A DNA stretch of 39,657 bases from Frankiales bacterium (lineage in GTDB: Bacteria > Actinomycetota > Actinomycetes > Mycobacteriales > SCTD01), in assembly GCA_025464795.1 (NCBI GenBank), contig JAODNB010000031.1, positions 1 to 39,657 of the forward strand, in the 5' to 3' direction. Both the position numbers and the translations under genes were made by a program. Under the pieces are notes generated by a model. That model was not told where the DNA came from. It searched no databases and saw only the letters and a program-made list of their open reading frames with translations. Of the stretch, positions 14,663-22,422 are shown piece by piece; position 1 is the stretch's first letter; every line of letters begins with the position of its first letter.

Positions 14663-16300
14663 ATGACCGAGGTCCAGTTCAACATCGCCCTGACGCACGA
14701 AGCCGTGAGCGCAGCGATCCCCGAGCGGGAGGCCATCGTCTGGCGCGACCGCCGGTTGACCTACGGCGACCTCACCGATCGCAGCCGTCGGCTCGCCTCC
14801 TACCTGCACGGTGAGGGCCTCGGGGTGCGCAAGGAGCGCAGCGAGCTCGCGCCGCACGAGTCCGGGCAGGACCACCTCGCGCTGTACCTCCACAACGGCA
14901 ACGAGTACCTCGAGGGCATGCTCGGTGCGTTCAAGGCAAGGCTCGCCTCGATCAACGTGAACTACCGCTACGTCACCGACGAGCTGCGCTACCTCTTCAC
15001 GAACGCCGACGCCCGCGCCGTCGTCTACCACTCGGCCTTCGCCCCGACTCTTGCGGCGGTGCTGGACAGCCTGCCGAACGTCCGGGTGCTGCTGCAGGTC
15101 GCGGACGACTCGGGGAACGACCTGCTGCCCGGCGCGGTCTGGTACGAGGACGCCCTCGCTCAGTCCGAGCCCGTCATGCCGCCCGTCGAGCACTCCCCTG
15201 ACGACCTGTACATCCTCTACACCGGCGGGACGACCGGCATGCCCAAGGGCGTCCTCTGGCGCCAGCACGACATCTTCATGTCCACGATGGGCGGTCGCAC
15301 GGTGGGCGTCTGGGACCCGGTGACGTCCTACGACGAGGTGGTGGCCAAGGCCGTGGCAGGCAGCAACGACGCGATGCTGGTCATCCCGCCGTTCATGCAC
15401 GGCGCCGCGCAGTGGGCCTCGTTCCTCATGATGCACCTCGGCGCGAAGATCGTGATCCCCGAGGAGAACACCCGCATGGACCCGGCCGACGTGCTGCGGA
15501 CCGTCGAGCGGGAGCGATGCATGATGCTGACCGTCGTCGGCGACGCCGTCTGCCGTCCGCTGCTCGAGGAGCTGGAGAACCACACGTACGACCTGAGCTC
15601 GCTGGCCGTCATCGGGAACGGCAGCGCACCGCTCACGCCCAGCATCAAGGAGCGACTGCTCGAGCTGCTTCCCAACGCGCTGGTCAGCGACTCCGTCGGG
15701 TCCAGCGAGACCGGCGCCCAGGGCAGTCACCTGTCAGTGAAGGGCGACGTGTCCACCGGTACCTTCTCCACCGCGCCCGACACCGTCGTCGCGTCCGAGG
15801 CGCTGGACGCGATCCTGGAACCGGGCCACGAGGGACTGGGGTGGCTGGCCCAGGCAGGATGGGTCCCCCTCGGCTACCTGGGCGATGCGGAGAAGACGGC
15901 CCGCACCTTCCCCACCATTGAGGGCGTGCGCTACGCCGTTCCCGGCGACCGCGCACGCCAGCTCGAAGGTGGGGCTGTCGAGCTGCTCGGACGCGACTCG
16001 GTCACCATCAACACCGGCGGCGAGAAGGTCTTCGCCGAAGAGGTCGAGAGCGCCATCGCCTCGCACCCGGCGGTCTGGGACGTCACCGTCTGCGGGCGGC
16101 CCAGTGAGCGCTGGGGCTCCGAGGTGGTGGCGGTCGTCCACCTGGCCACTCCGGCCACCGAGCAGGAGCTGGAGGCCCATGCCGCGCAGCACATCGCGCG
16201 GTACAAGCTCCCTAAGGGATGGGTGTTCGTCGACAAGGTCGAGAGGTCTCCGTCGGGCAAGGCCGACTACCGCTGGGCGGTGAGCGTCGCCACGACCTGA
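14663..16300 (+). CDS. Acyl-CoA synthetase, FadD19-like steroid side-chain CoA ligase
   Basis: A 545-residue AMP-forming ligase. Motifs are the P-loop 'YTGGTTGMPKGVLWR' (about 192-206), 'SDSVGSSETGAQG' (about 344-356), 'PGDRARQLEGGAVELLGRDSVTINTGGEKVFAEEVE' and the C-terminal catalytic Lys in 'SPSGKADYRWA'. 'INVNYRYVTDELRYLFTNADARAVVY' and 'SIKERLLELLPNALVSDSVGSSETG' are close to what I recall of FadD19 (Rv3515c), which activates the C26 acid of cholesterol or phytosterol. An additional segment at about residues 53-75 ('VRKERSELAPHESGQDHLALY') is present before the first conserved strand. The ATG is leaderless (TATCGT 7 nt upstream). Divergence from a CYP142-like P450 fits sequential oxidation then CoA activation of a sterol side chain. 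A medium- or long-chain fatty acid substrate is the alternative. Confidence 0.85.
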   Translation: MTEVQFNIALTHEAVSAAIPEREAIVWRDRRLTYGDLTDRSRRLASYLHGEGLGVRKERSELAPHESGQDHLALYLHNGNEYLEGMLGAFKARLASINVNYRYVTDELRYLFTNADARAVVYHSAFAPTLAAVLDSLPNVRVLLQVADDSGNDLLPGAVWYEDALAQSEPVMPPVEHSPDDLYILYTGGTTGMPKGVLWRQHDIFMSTMGGRTVGVWDPVTSYDEVVAKAVAGSNDAMLVIPPFMHGAAQWASFLMMHLGAKIVIPEENTRMDPADVLRTVERERCMMLTVVGDAVCRPLLEELENHTYDLSSLAVIGNGSAPLTPSIKERLLELLPNALVSDSVGSSETGAQGSHLSVKGDVSTGTFSTAPDTVVASEALDAILEPGHEGLGWLAQAGWVPLGYLGDAEKTARTFPTIEGVRYAVPGDRARQLEGGAVELLGRDSVTINTGGEKVFAEEVESAIASHPAVWDVTVCGRPSERWGSEVVAVVHLATPATEQELEAHAAQHIARYKLPKGWVFVDKVERSPSGKADYRWAVSVATT

Positions 16301-16340
16301 GCATCAGCGCACAAGCGGCCGACGCGCGCACCCGAGCCGG

Positions 16341-17465
16341 TCAGGTCGTCGCCGGGACGCAGCGGGCGGCGGCCGTCGAGATGCGGTCGGAGCGCACGAA
16401 CGACGCCACCTGGTCGCGGTCGAGGCCGTTGGTCAGGAAGCAGAAGGACAGCCCCGTGTCAGGGTCGGCCCAGGCCATCTGGCCGCCGAGACCACTGGCA
16501 CCGAAGGCCCGCGGTCCGACGCCTCGGCCGAACTGGCGCATCGCTGCCTTGCCGTCGTCGCCTGCCACGGTGAGACCGAGGGTCCGCAGCGCCGGAACCT
16601 TGGTCCACGGGTCCACGAGGTCTCCCGTGCGCACGTGCCCGGTGCCGTCGGAGAGGACAGCCGGGTCCCAGAGGCGTCCGGGGTTGTGGAGCAGCGCCTG
16701 GTAGAGCAGCGCGATGTCGTCAGCTGTCGACACGGCCCCGCCGCCAGGCACCCCGGCTGCTCGGACCGCGGGGTCGTTGAACAGCACCATCGAGTCCTCG
16801 GGGATGCTTGCGGGAAGCTCCTGCTCCCCTGGCGTTCCGATCCGGACCACGTCGAGCACCGGTGCGTCCGTGGCGCCGAGGCTGAGGCTCGTCAGCCCCA
16901 GCGGCTCGAGAAGCTGCTCGCGGATCGTGGTGCGGAAGTCCTGCCCGGACACGACGTCGAGCATCGTGGCGACGACCCAGTGGGCCGACGTGGCGTGGTA
17001 GGTGAGGGACTCCCCCGGGATGCCCTCCACCCGCCAGCCTGCCATCTTGGCCCGACGGGTCCCCGCATCACCGCCCTCCAGCGCGGTCATGGGAGCGAAG
17101 GGGAAGCCGGCCGTGTGGGTGAGCAGGTGCTCGAGGGTGACGGCGTCCTTGCCGTCGCCGGTGAACTCGGGCAACAGGTCCACCACTCGGGTCGTCGGCG
17201 TCAGCCCCTTGCCGAGGTAGAGCCAGGTGGCAGCGCACGTCACCGCCTTGGTGACGGAGAAGGTCGTGTAGCGCGCGTCCGGCGCGGCCCCTGCGGTGTG
17301 CCGGACGACGACCTCCCCGCCGTGGGCGAGGGCGAGCTGACCGGTGGGCATGCGGCCTTCGCTGACCTCGGTGTCGACGATCGAGATCAGCCTGGCGACG
17401 CGTTCCTCGTCGAGGCTGCTCAAGAGCTCGGACCTGACAGGACGCGGACGGGGACCAGCTCCCAT
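16341..17465 (-). CDS. Serine hydrolase of the beta-lactamase/class C family (esterase-like)
   Basis: A 374-residue protein if started at the ATG 17465. The active-site S-x-x-K is in 'YTTFSVTKAVT' (Ser70, Lys73), with a YxA/YxN-type motif at 'LTYHATSAHW' and 'AFGASGLGGQMAWADPDTGLSFCFLTN' near the end. This is the penicillin-binding/family VIII carboxylesterase group (LipE-like); actinobacterial members are mostly esterases. Another start is likely: a TTG at 17423 overlaps the DUF3556 stop as TTGA and would remove 14 poorly conserved residues, giving 360. It is the last gene of the leftward TetR-esterase-DUF3556 operon. Substrate unknown. Confidence 0.8.
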   Translation of the reverse strand: MGAGPRPRPVRSELLSSLDEERVARLISIVDTEVSEGRMPTGQLALAHGGEVVVRHTAGAAPDARYTTFSVTKAVTCAATWLYLGKGLTPTTRVVDLLPEFTGDGKDAVTLEHLLTHTAGFPFAPMTALEGGDAGTRRAKMAGWRVEGIPGESLTYHATSAHWVVATMLDVVSGQDFRTTIREQLLEPLGLTSLSLGATDAPVLDVVRIGTPGEQELPASIPEDSMVLFNDPAVRAAGVPGGGAVSTADDIALLYQALLHNPGRLWDPAVLSDGTGHVRTGDLVDPWTKVPALRTLGLTVAGDDGKAAMRQFGRGVGPRAFGASGLGGQMAWADPDTGLSFCFLTNGLDRDQVASFVRSDRISTAAARCVPATT

Positions 17466-19105
17466 GGCTGGGTCGCACGCATGTCGCTCACGTCGACCTC
17501 ACCGCGCTCGAGCTCGCCGGTGGCGGCGTCGAGGAGGCGGTACCGCTGGCACTGCCGCTGGATCGGCTGGGCCTCGAGCATCACGACGCGGAGCTCACCG
17601 GGCTCCCAGTGGCAGCGCTCCTGAAGGGCCTCGAGGAGCTGCTCGTTGTGCAGGTGCCCGTCGCCGAAGTTCCACCCCAGGACGACGCCAGCGACGAGCT
17701 CCCCCTCGACCATGAGGTAGTCCGTCTCGTCGGTCGGGCCGCAGGCGCGCGGCACCAGGCTGAGCAGCGCCCGACCGTGGCTGTGCATCGAGCGGAACGC
17801 GTACCCGATCCAGATGGGGAGGTCCATCTCCTCCTTGCCGTAGAAGGACTCCAGGACCGTGTACGGCAGGGGCGCGGCACGCACGGTGTGCGCCTCGAGC
17901 TTCGCCAGGCCGGACTCGGTGAACAGCCACTGCGAGGTGTCCCAGTTCCCGGCGTAGTAGCGCATCGCCGGCAGGAAGGACACCTTGTCCGGTCGGGCGT
18001 TGCCGTACACGACCGTGCCCACGATCACGGCGATGAGGGCGAGGACCGGGAGCGGGTGCACCAGGTCGCCGGGGTGGACCCCCGCCTGGTGCACGAACAG
18101 CGACAGCACCGCGAAGCACATGAAGACGTTCCACTCCAGCGGCGCGCCCTGAGGCATCGACAGCAGGATGCCCAGGTGGAACAGGATCATCACCGTGGCG
18201 GCGACCGTCGTCACCGTCCCCCCGCCGGCGACGACCAGGACCAGGGGTACGAAGAACTCGACCGCCGTGCTCGTGTGCGCGATGGCCTCGGCCACCCGCG
18301 AGGGCCGGAGGTCGTCAGGGAACTTCTTGTGCAGCAGCCGCTTCAGCCTCGAGGACCGGATGACCGCGCTGTTGCTCAGCATGCAGGCGATCACGTTCGC
18401 GAAGTGGAACGTCAGCTTGGATCCCGCTGCACCCCACCAGATGCAGAGCATCACGAGCTTCGAGCCGATGACCGCGTCGACGCCGGAGAACAGGAACGTG
18501 ACGGCGAGGCTGCCGTAGACCTCGGCGCGCGCAGCCAAGAAGATCGTCTTGTCACGCAGCCCGATCAGGACGAGCAAGACCAGGACCGTGACGACCTGCG
18601 TCCGCGGAATGACGCCCAGCAGGGTCCAGACGAGCGACCCCAGCAGGGCGGCGTACAGGAGCACGTCGACGGGCGCGCGGGCGCTCCCGCGAGTGCCGGG
18701 AACGCGCGAGGGCCACGGCGGGAGGCGGATCGTCCCCGGTCGCAGCCAGTAGAGGAACGCACCCATCGGCGGGGTGAACCGGAGGTTCAACGGTCCGAAC
18801 CCGCAGCCCAGTCCGAGGACCTCGAACAGCATGGTCCAGAAGACCGCCTTCTGGAACACCACGGGATGAGACCACCAGGTGCCCACGTCGGTGAAGCCGT
18901 CGATACCTGGGGTGCTCAACGCGAACAGCATCCCGAGAACCACGTACACGGCGATCTTCAGGGCGTAGACGACGTACACGATGTCCGGGGTCCCGAAGCC
19001 CACCTCCGCGACGTGCCGAGCCATCGGCTTGAGGCGCTCGCTGCGGCTGCCCTGCCGCCAGCTCTCGAGGTCGAGGTCGGGGAACGCCGGGTTGATAAGT
19101 CCCAT
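17420..19105 (-). CDS. DUF3556 polytopic membrane protein
   Basis: A 561-residue integral membrane protein. The N-terminus MGLINPAFPDLDLESWRQGS, followed by 'ERLKPMARHVAEVGFGTPDIVYVVYALKI', is the DUF3556 signature known from mycobacteria and relatives. About eight to ten hydrophobic helices lie between residues 45 and 360; the last 200 residues are soluble and contain 'GKEEMDLPIWIGYAFRSMHSHGRALLSLVPRA'. Function is not established for the family. Its start overlaps the esterase stop by one base (TGATG), and its end overlaps the serine hydrolase gene, so the three are translated from one message. The context (esterases, TetR, dehydrogenases) suggests handling of a lipophilic substrate, but this is inference. 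Confidence 0.8.
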   Translation of the reverse strand: MGLINPAFPDLDLESWRQGSRSERLKPMARHVAEVGFGTPDIVYVVYALKIAVYVVLGMLFALSTPGIDGFTDVGTWWSHPVVFQKAVFWTMLFEVLGLGCGFGPLNLRFTPPMGAFLYWLRPGTIRLPPWPSRVPGTRGSARAPVDVLLYAALLGSLVWTLLGVIPRTQVVTVLVLLVLIGLRDKTIFLAARAEVYGSLAVTFLFSGVDAVIGSKLVMLCIWWGAAGSKLTFHFANVIACMLSNSAVIRSSRLKRLLHKKFPDDLRPSRVAEAIAHTSTAVEFFVPLVLVVAGGGTVTTVAATVMILFHLGILLSMPQGAPLEWNVFMCFAVLSLFVHQAGVHPGDLVHPLPVLALIAVIVGTVVYGNARPDKVSFLPAMRYYAGNWDTSQWLFTESGLAKLEAHTVRAAPLPYTVLESFYGKEEMDLPIWIGYAFRSMHSHGRALLSLVPRACGPTDETDYLMVEGELVAGVVLGWNFGDGHLHNEQLLEALQERCHWEPGELRVVMLEAQPIQRQCQRYRLLDAATGELERGEVDVSDMRATQPWELVPVRVLSGPSS

Positions 19106-19953
19106 CAGGTGTTCAGTGCCCTTCGGAGCGCGCCGAGCATGTCCTCGGCCATCCTCTTGCTGACCGCTGCCTCCGTCACCAGGGAGGACCCGTGGAAGGT
19201 CCCGGGATAGCTGTGAAGCTCGACGGAGACCCCGGCGGCGAGCAGCCGCATGGCGTACGTGATCCCTTCATCCCGCAGCGGGTCGAGCTCCATGGTGGTG
19301 ATGTGCGCCGGTGGGAGCCCGCTCAGGTCCGCCCGCCGGGCCGGTGCCGCGTAGTGGTCAGCGGGCTTGCCGCCCAGGTAGTACTGCCACGACCGAACGG
19401 CCTGCGGCCGGCTCCAGAGCGGCGTGCCGACGAACGCCTGCATCGACGGCGTCTCGAGGCGGTCGTCGAGCTCGGGGATGCCGAGGGACTGGAAGCGAGC
19501 AGTCGGCCCTCCCCGGTCGTGCGCGAGCAGCACCGTCGCTGCCGCGAGACCGCCGCCGGCGCTCTGCCCGTGCACCGCCAGGCGGCTGCTGTCGACCCCC
19601 TCCAGAGCGGCGAGGTACTGCAGCCCGGCGTAGCAGTCCTCCAGGCCAGCGGGGTAGGGGAACTCCGGCGCCAACCGGTACTCGACGGACACCACGACCG
19701 CATCGATCGCGTTCGCGATCTGGACGGCGCCGCCGTGCTCCATCGCGACCGAGCCGAGGCAGAACCCACCACCGTGGAGGTAGAGGACACCGGGATGGGG
19801 GCCAGGCGTCCGAGGTCGGTAGACGCGCACGCCGACGCCCGCTGTCTCCGCATCGGCGATGTCGAGCCGCTCCTCACCCGGTACCGGGCCGGCAGGCACG
19901 AGCAGCGCCATCATCTCGCGCGCGGCAGCGACGTCGTCCAGCCCCTGGGCCAC
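19105..19953 (-). CDS. Alpha/beta hydrolase, hormone-sensitive-lipase-type esterase
   Basis: A 282-residue protein counted from the GTG at 19953. It has the HSL oxyanion motif HGGGF, the nucleophile elbow 'GQSAGGG', the acid in 'ELDPLRDEG' and the base in 'TFHGSS'. The GTG has no ribosome site and cuts off an N-terminal segment usual in the family ('TIDPADFPTLDPELAPILALLP'). The frame continues upstream to an ATC at 20019 that sits 6 nt after GAGGAG, with no ATG, GTG or TTG between. If ATC is the start the protein has 304 residues. It follows the TetR stop by about 10 bp in that case. Family knowledge: such esterases cleave short to medium acyl or steroid esters. Confidence 0.8.
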   Translation of the reverse strand: MAQGLDDVAAAREMMALLVPAGPVPGEERLDIADAETAGVGVRVYRPRTPGPHPGVLYLHGGGFCLGSVAMEHGGAVQIANAIDAVVVSVEYRLAPEFPYPAGLEDCYAGLQYLAALEGVDSSRLAVHGQSAGGGLAAATVLLAHDRGGPTARFQSLGIPELDDRLETPSMQAFVGTPLWSRPQAVRSWQYYLGGKPADHYAAPARRADLSGLPPAHITTMELDPLRDEGITYAMRLLAAGVSVELHSYPGTFHGSSLVTEAAVSKRMAEDMLGALRRALNT

Positions 19954-20029
19954 GTCAGGCAGCAGGGCCAGGATCGGCGCGAGCTCGGGGTCAAGGGTGG
20001 GGAAGTCGGCGGGGTCGATGGTCGTCTCC

Positions 20030-20620
20030 TCAGGTCAGGCCGGGTACGAGGAACTCACGCACAAAGGCGAGGACGGACCGCGGGTCATCGGCATCGACAG
20101 CATCGCCGGGCACCGTCGCCAGGCTGAGCACGAGGCGCAGCACCCACTCGGCGGCCCTGGCCGGGTCCAGGTCCGCGCGCACCTCACCGCGCGCCATCGC
20201 CCCTACCAGGTAGCGCTGCCAGAAGCCGATGAGGCCCGGCACGATCTCCCGCACGCCGGTGCCGATGACCGCGGCGAAGGCCTCGGGCTCCTGCTCGCGC
20301 AGCTGCAGGACGAAGGGGGCCAGCTCGGCGGTCCGGCTGAGAGCGACCGCCTCCGCCACCTGCTCGGCGATGCCGTCGACGGACGACAGCCGGGCATGAG
20401 CGCTCTCCCAGAAGGCCTCGTCCAGGCGAACCAGCGCGGCGCCGAGCAGCGAGGACTTGTCAGGGAACTGGCGGTAGAGCCAGGCGCGGCTGATGCCGGC
20501 CTCCTCCGCGACACCGGCCATCGTCGTGCGCCGGATCCCGTCCCGACGCAGGCACCGCTCCGCGGCGTCCAGGAGCCGGTCGCGACTGGTCGCGGGCACC
20601 TCCGCGTGCAGCTCCGACAT
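20030..20620 (-). CDS. TetR-family transcriptional regulator
   Basis: A 196-residue protein with an N-terminal HTH ('SRDRLLDAAERCLRRDGIRRTTMAGVAEEAGISRAWLYRQFPDKSSLLGAAL', about 12-63) and a helical C-terminal ligand domain with no close family I recognise. The ATG is leaderless (TACCGT 7 nt upstream). It is the first gene of a leftward operon (esterase, DUF3556, serine hydrolase) and is divergent from an alcohol dehydrogenase-SDR pair. An inverted repeat in the 54-bp gap is its probable operator, so it would control both directions. Confidence 0.85.
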   Translation of the reverse strand: MSELHAEVPATSRDRLLDAAERCLRRDGIRRTTMAGVAEEAGISRAWLYRQFPDKSSLLGAALVRLDEAFWESAHARLSSVDGIAEQVAEAVALSRTAELAPFVLQLREQEPEAFAAVIGTGVREIVPGLIGFWQRYLVGAMARGEVRADLDPARAAEWVLRLVLSLATVPGDAVDADDPRSVLAFVREFLVPGLT

Positions 20621-20627
20621 GACGCGG

Positions 20628-20668
20628 ACGGTACACAGTTGGAAAGATCTGTCTACTCCCCGTACGGT
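20628..20668. promoter_or_regulatory. Divergent leaderless promoters and probable TetR operator
   Basis: Two -10 boxes face outward: TACCGT on the minus strand (20633-20628, 7 nt before the TetR ATG) and TACGGT on the plus strand (20663-20668, 6 nt before the dehydrogenase GTG). Between them lies GTACACAG-N10-CTGTCTAC (20631-20656), an inverted repeat matching at 7 of 8 positions. It overlaps the TetR -10 and covers the -35 side of the other promoter. This is the expected place for the TetR protein to bind. Confidence 0.5.
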
Positions 20669-20674
20669 GCGGCG

Positions 20675-21691
20675 GTGCGCAGCGTCGTGGTCGAAGGAGC
20701 AGGGCAAGTCCGCGTCCTGACGGTGGATGACCCCGAGCTCCCCGGCCCTGACGGCGCCATCGTCCAGGTCCTCGCGACCGCCATCTGCGGCTCGGACCTG
20801 CACTTCTACGACGGCGACCTCCCGATGTACCCCGTCGCCGTAGGTCACGAGGTGGTCGGCACCGTCGTCGAAGCGGGCCCGGACGTCTCGCGCTTCGCCG
20901 TCGGCGACAAGGTCCTGGTCGCGTCGGTCGCGGGCTGCGGGGCCTGTATCGGTTGCGCCACAGGCGATCCCGTGACCTGCCTGTCGGGTCCAAAGGTGTT
21001 CGGAGCCGGCGAGCTCGGCGGTGGCCAGTCGACGCTGCTCGCGGTGCCCGCGGCCGACTTCCAGCTGCTGCGCGTGCCCGAGGGGATCGACGACCACGCG
21101 GCGCTGCTCCTGACCGACAACCTCGCGACGGGCTGGGCAGGGGCCCAGCGCGCCGACTTCTCCCCTGGCGCCACGGTCGTCGTGCTCGGCCTCGGAGCTG
21201 TCGGCCTGTGCGCTGTGCGATCGGCCCTCGCGCTCGGTGCCGTACGGGTGCTGGTCGCCGACCCCGTCGCCGGGCGGCGGGCCCTCGCGGTCGGCGCTGA
21301 GCCGATCGAGGGGCCCACAGTCGACGCGGTGCTCGCGGCGACCAACGGCCGCGGAGCCGATGCGGTCATCGACGCGGTCGCGCTCGACCAGACCCTCGAC
21401 GACGCGTTCCTGGCGGTGCGCCCCGGCGGCACCGTGTCGGTCATCGGTGTGCACAACCTGGAGCCGTACCCGCTGCCTGCCCTCATGGGCCTCTACCGCA
21501 GCATCACCCTGCGGATGACGACAGCCCCGGTCCACCGCACCTGGGCGGAGCTGGTGCCACTCATCCAGAACGGTCGGATCTCCTGTGAGGGGATCTTCAC
21601 CCACACCTACGGCCTCGAGGATGCCGCGGCCGCCTATGCCGCCGTCGCGGCCCGGACAGCTGACTGCGTGAAGGTGGTGCTGACGCCATGA
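20675..21691 (+). CDS. Zinc-dependent alcohol dehydrogenase (MDR family)
   Basis: A 338-residue medium-chain dehydrogenase. Catalytic zinc ligands are Cys38 ('AICGSD') and the His58-Glu59 pair ('GHEV'), and the structural-zinc cluster Cys88-x2-Cys91-x2-Cys94-x7-Cys102 is complete. The Rossmann loop is 'VVVLGLGAVGLCAV' (about 168-181), followed by 'VADP', where the Asp suggests NAD. 'GRGADAVIDAV' and 'GGTVSVIGVHN' complete the fold. The GTG start is leaderless. The stop overlaps the next SDR start (ATGA), so the two are co-translated. Substrate unknown; the regulon context (esterases divergently) suggests an alcohol released from an ester. Confidence 0.85.
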   Translation: MRSVVVEGAGQVRVLTVDDPELPGPDGAIVQVLATAICGSDLHFYDGDLPMYPVAVGHEVVGTVVEAGPDVSRFAVGDKVLVASVAGCGACIGCATGDPVTCLSGPKVFGAGELGGGQSTLLAVPAADFQLLRVPEGIDDHAALLLTDNLATGWAGAQRADFSPGATVVVLGLGAVGLCAVRSALALGAVRVLVADPVAGRRALAVGAEPIEGPTVDAVLAATNGRGADAVIDAVALDQTLDDAFLAVRPGGTVSVIGVHNLEPYPLPALMGLYRSITLRMTTAPVHRTWAELVPLIQNGRISCEGIFTHTYGLEDAAAAYAAVAARTADCVKVVLTP

Positions 21692-22404
21692 GCCAGGTGA
21701 TCGTCACGGGAGCCGCTTCCGGCATCGGCCGCGCCTGCGCTGAGGTGCTCGTCGCTGAAGGCCATCACGTGGCGCTGTGGGACCTCGTGCCAGAGGTCCT
21801 CGACGTCGCTGCCGGCCTCGGCATGACCGGGCAGATCGTCGACGTGACAGGCGATCTCGACGCACCTGTGGCCGTCGCCGCTGAGACCCTCGGAGGTCTG
21901 TCGGGACTCGTGCACGCGGCCGGGCGCGTGGCCGTCGAGCCGGTAGGGGCCTTCACGGCCGCCTCCTGGGACGCCGTGCTGGACGTGAACCTGCGGGCAC
22001 ACGCCCTGCTCGTCCAAGCGATGCTCCCGTGGCTGCAGAAGGCGACGAACGCCAGCGTGGTGGCGATCTCGAGCATCGAAGGGCTGGCCGCCAACCCGTT
22101 CATCCCTGCCTACTGCGCCTCGAAAGCAGGCCTGCTCGGCCTGACCCGTTCGATGGCGGCGCAGCTCGGCCCCGAGGGCATCCGGGTGAACTCCGTGTGC
22201 CCGGGCTTCATCATCACGCCGATGATCCAACCGGCCCTCGACATCGATGAGATCCGCATCGGCTTCGAGCAGGCCGCGCCCCTGGGACGCATGGGCCAAC
22301 CGGTCGAGATCGCCCACGCCGTGGCTTTCCTGCTCTCGGACAAGGCGTCCTTCATCACCGGCACCGAGCTCGTCGTGGACGGCGGGCTCATCTGCAAGCA
22401 CTGA
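21688..22404 (+). CDS. Short-chain dehydrogenase/reductase
   Basis: A 238-residue classical SDR. It has 'VTGAASGIGRACAEVL' at the N-terminus, a catalytic serine in 'VAISSIEGLA', 'AYCASKAGLLG' (Tyr/Lys) and the C-terminal 'FITGTELVVDGGLICKH'. 'LVHAAGRV' replaces the usual NNAG. An acidic residue after beta-2 ('LWDLVPE') predicts NAD(H). The start overlaps the stop of the alcohol dehydrogenase by four bases. It probably acts on the product or partner substrate of that enzyme. The gene ends 6 bp before the -10 box of the next gene. Confidence 0.85.
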   Translation: MSQVIVTGAASGIGRACAEVLVAEGHHVALWDLVPEVLDVAAGLGMTGQIVDVTGDLDAPVAVAAETLGGLSGLVHAAGRVAVEPVGAFTAASWDAVLDVNLRAHALLVQAMLPWLQKATNASVVAISSIEGLAANPFIPAYCASKAGLLGLTRSMAAQLGPEGIRVNSVCPGFIITPMIQPALDIDEIRIGFEQAAPLGRMGQPVEIAHAVAFLLSDKASFITGTELVVDGGLICKH

Positions 22405-22410
22405 GCCGCT

Positions 22411-22416
22411 TAGGGT
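22411..22416 (+). promoter_or_regulatory. -10 box of a leaderless promoter (flippase-like gene)
   Basis: TAGGGT ends 6 nt before the ATG at 22423, immediately after the SDR stop, with no Shine-Dalgarno sequence. Confidence 0.5.
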
Positions 22417-22422
22417 CGTGAG

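Noticed and set aside
17609..19210. Open frame of about 530 codons opposite the DUF3556 gene
   Set aside because: Shadow frame: no hydrophobic or domain pattern, while the other strand shows a coherent membrane protein with coupled start and stop.
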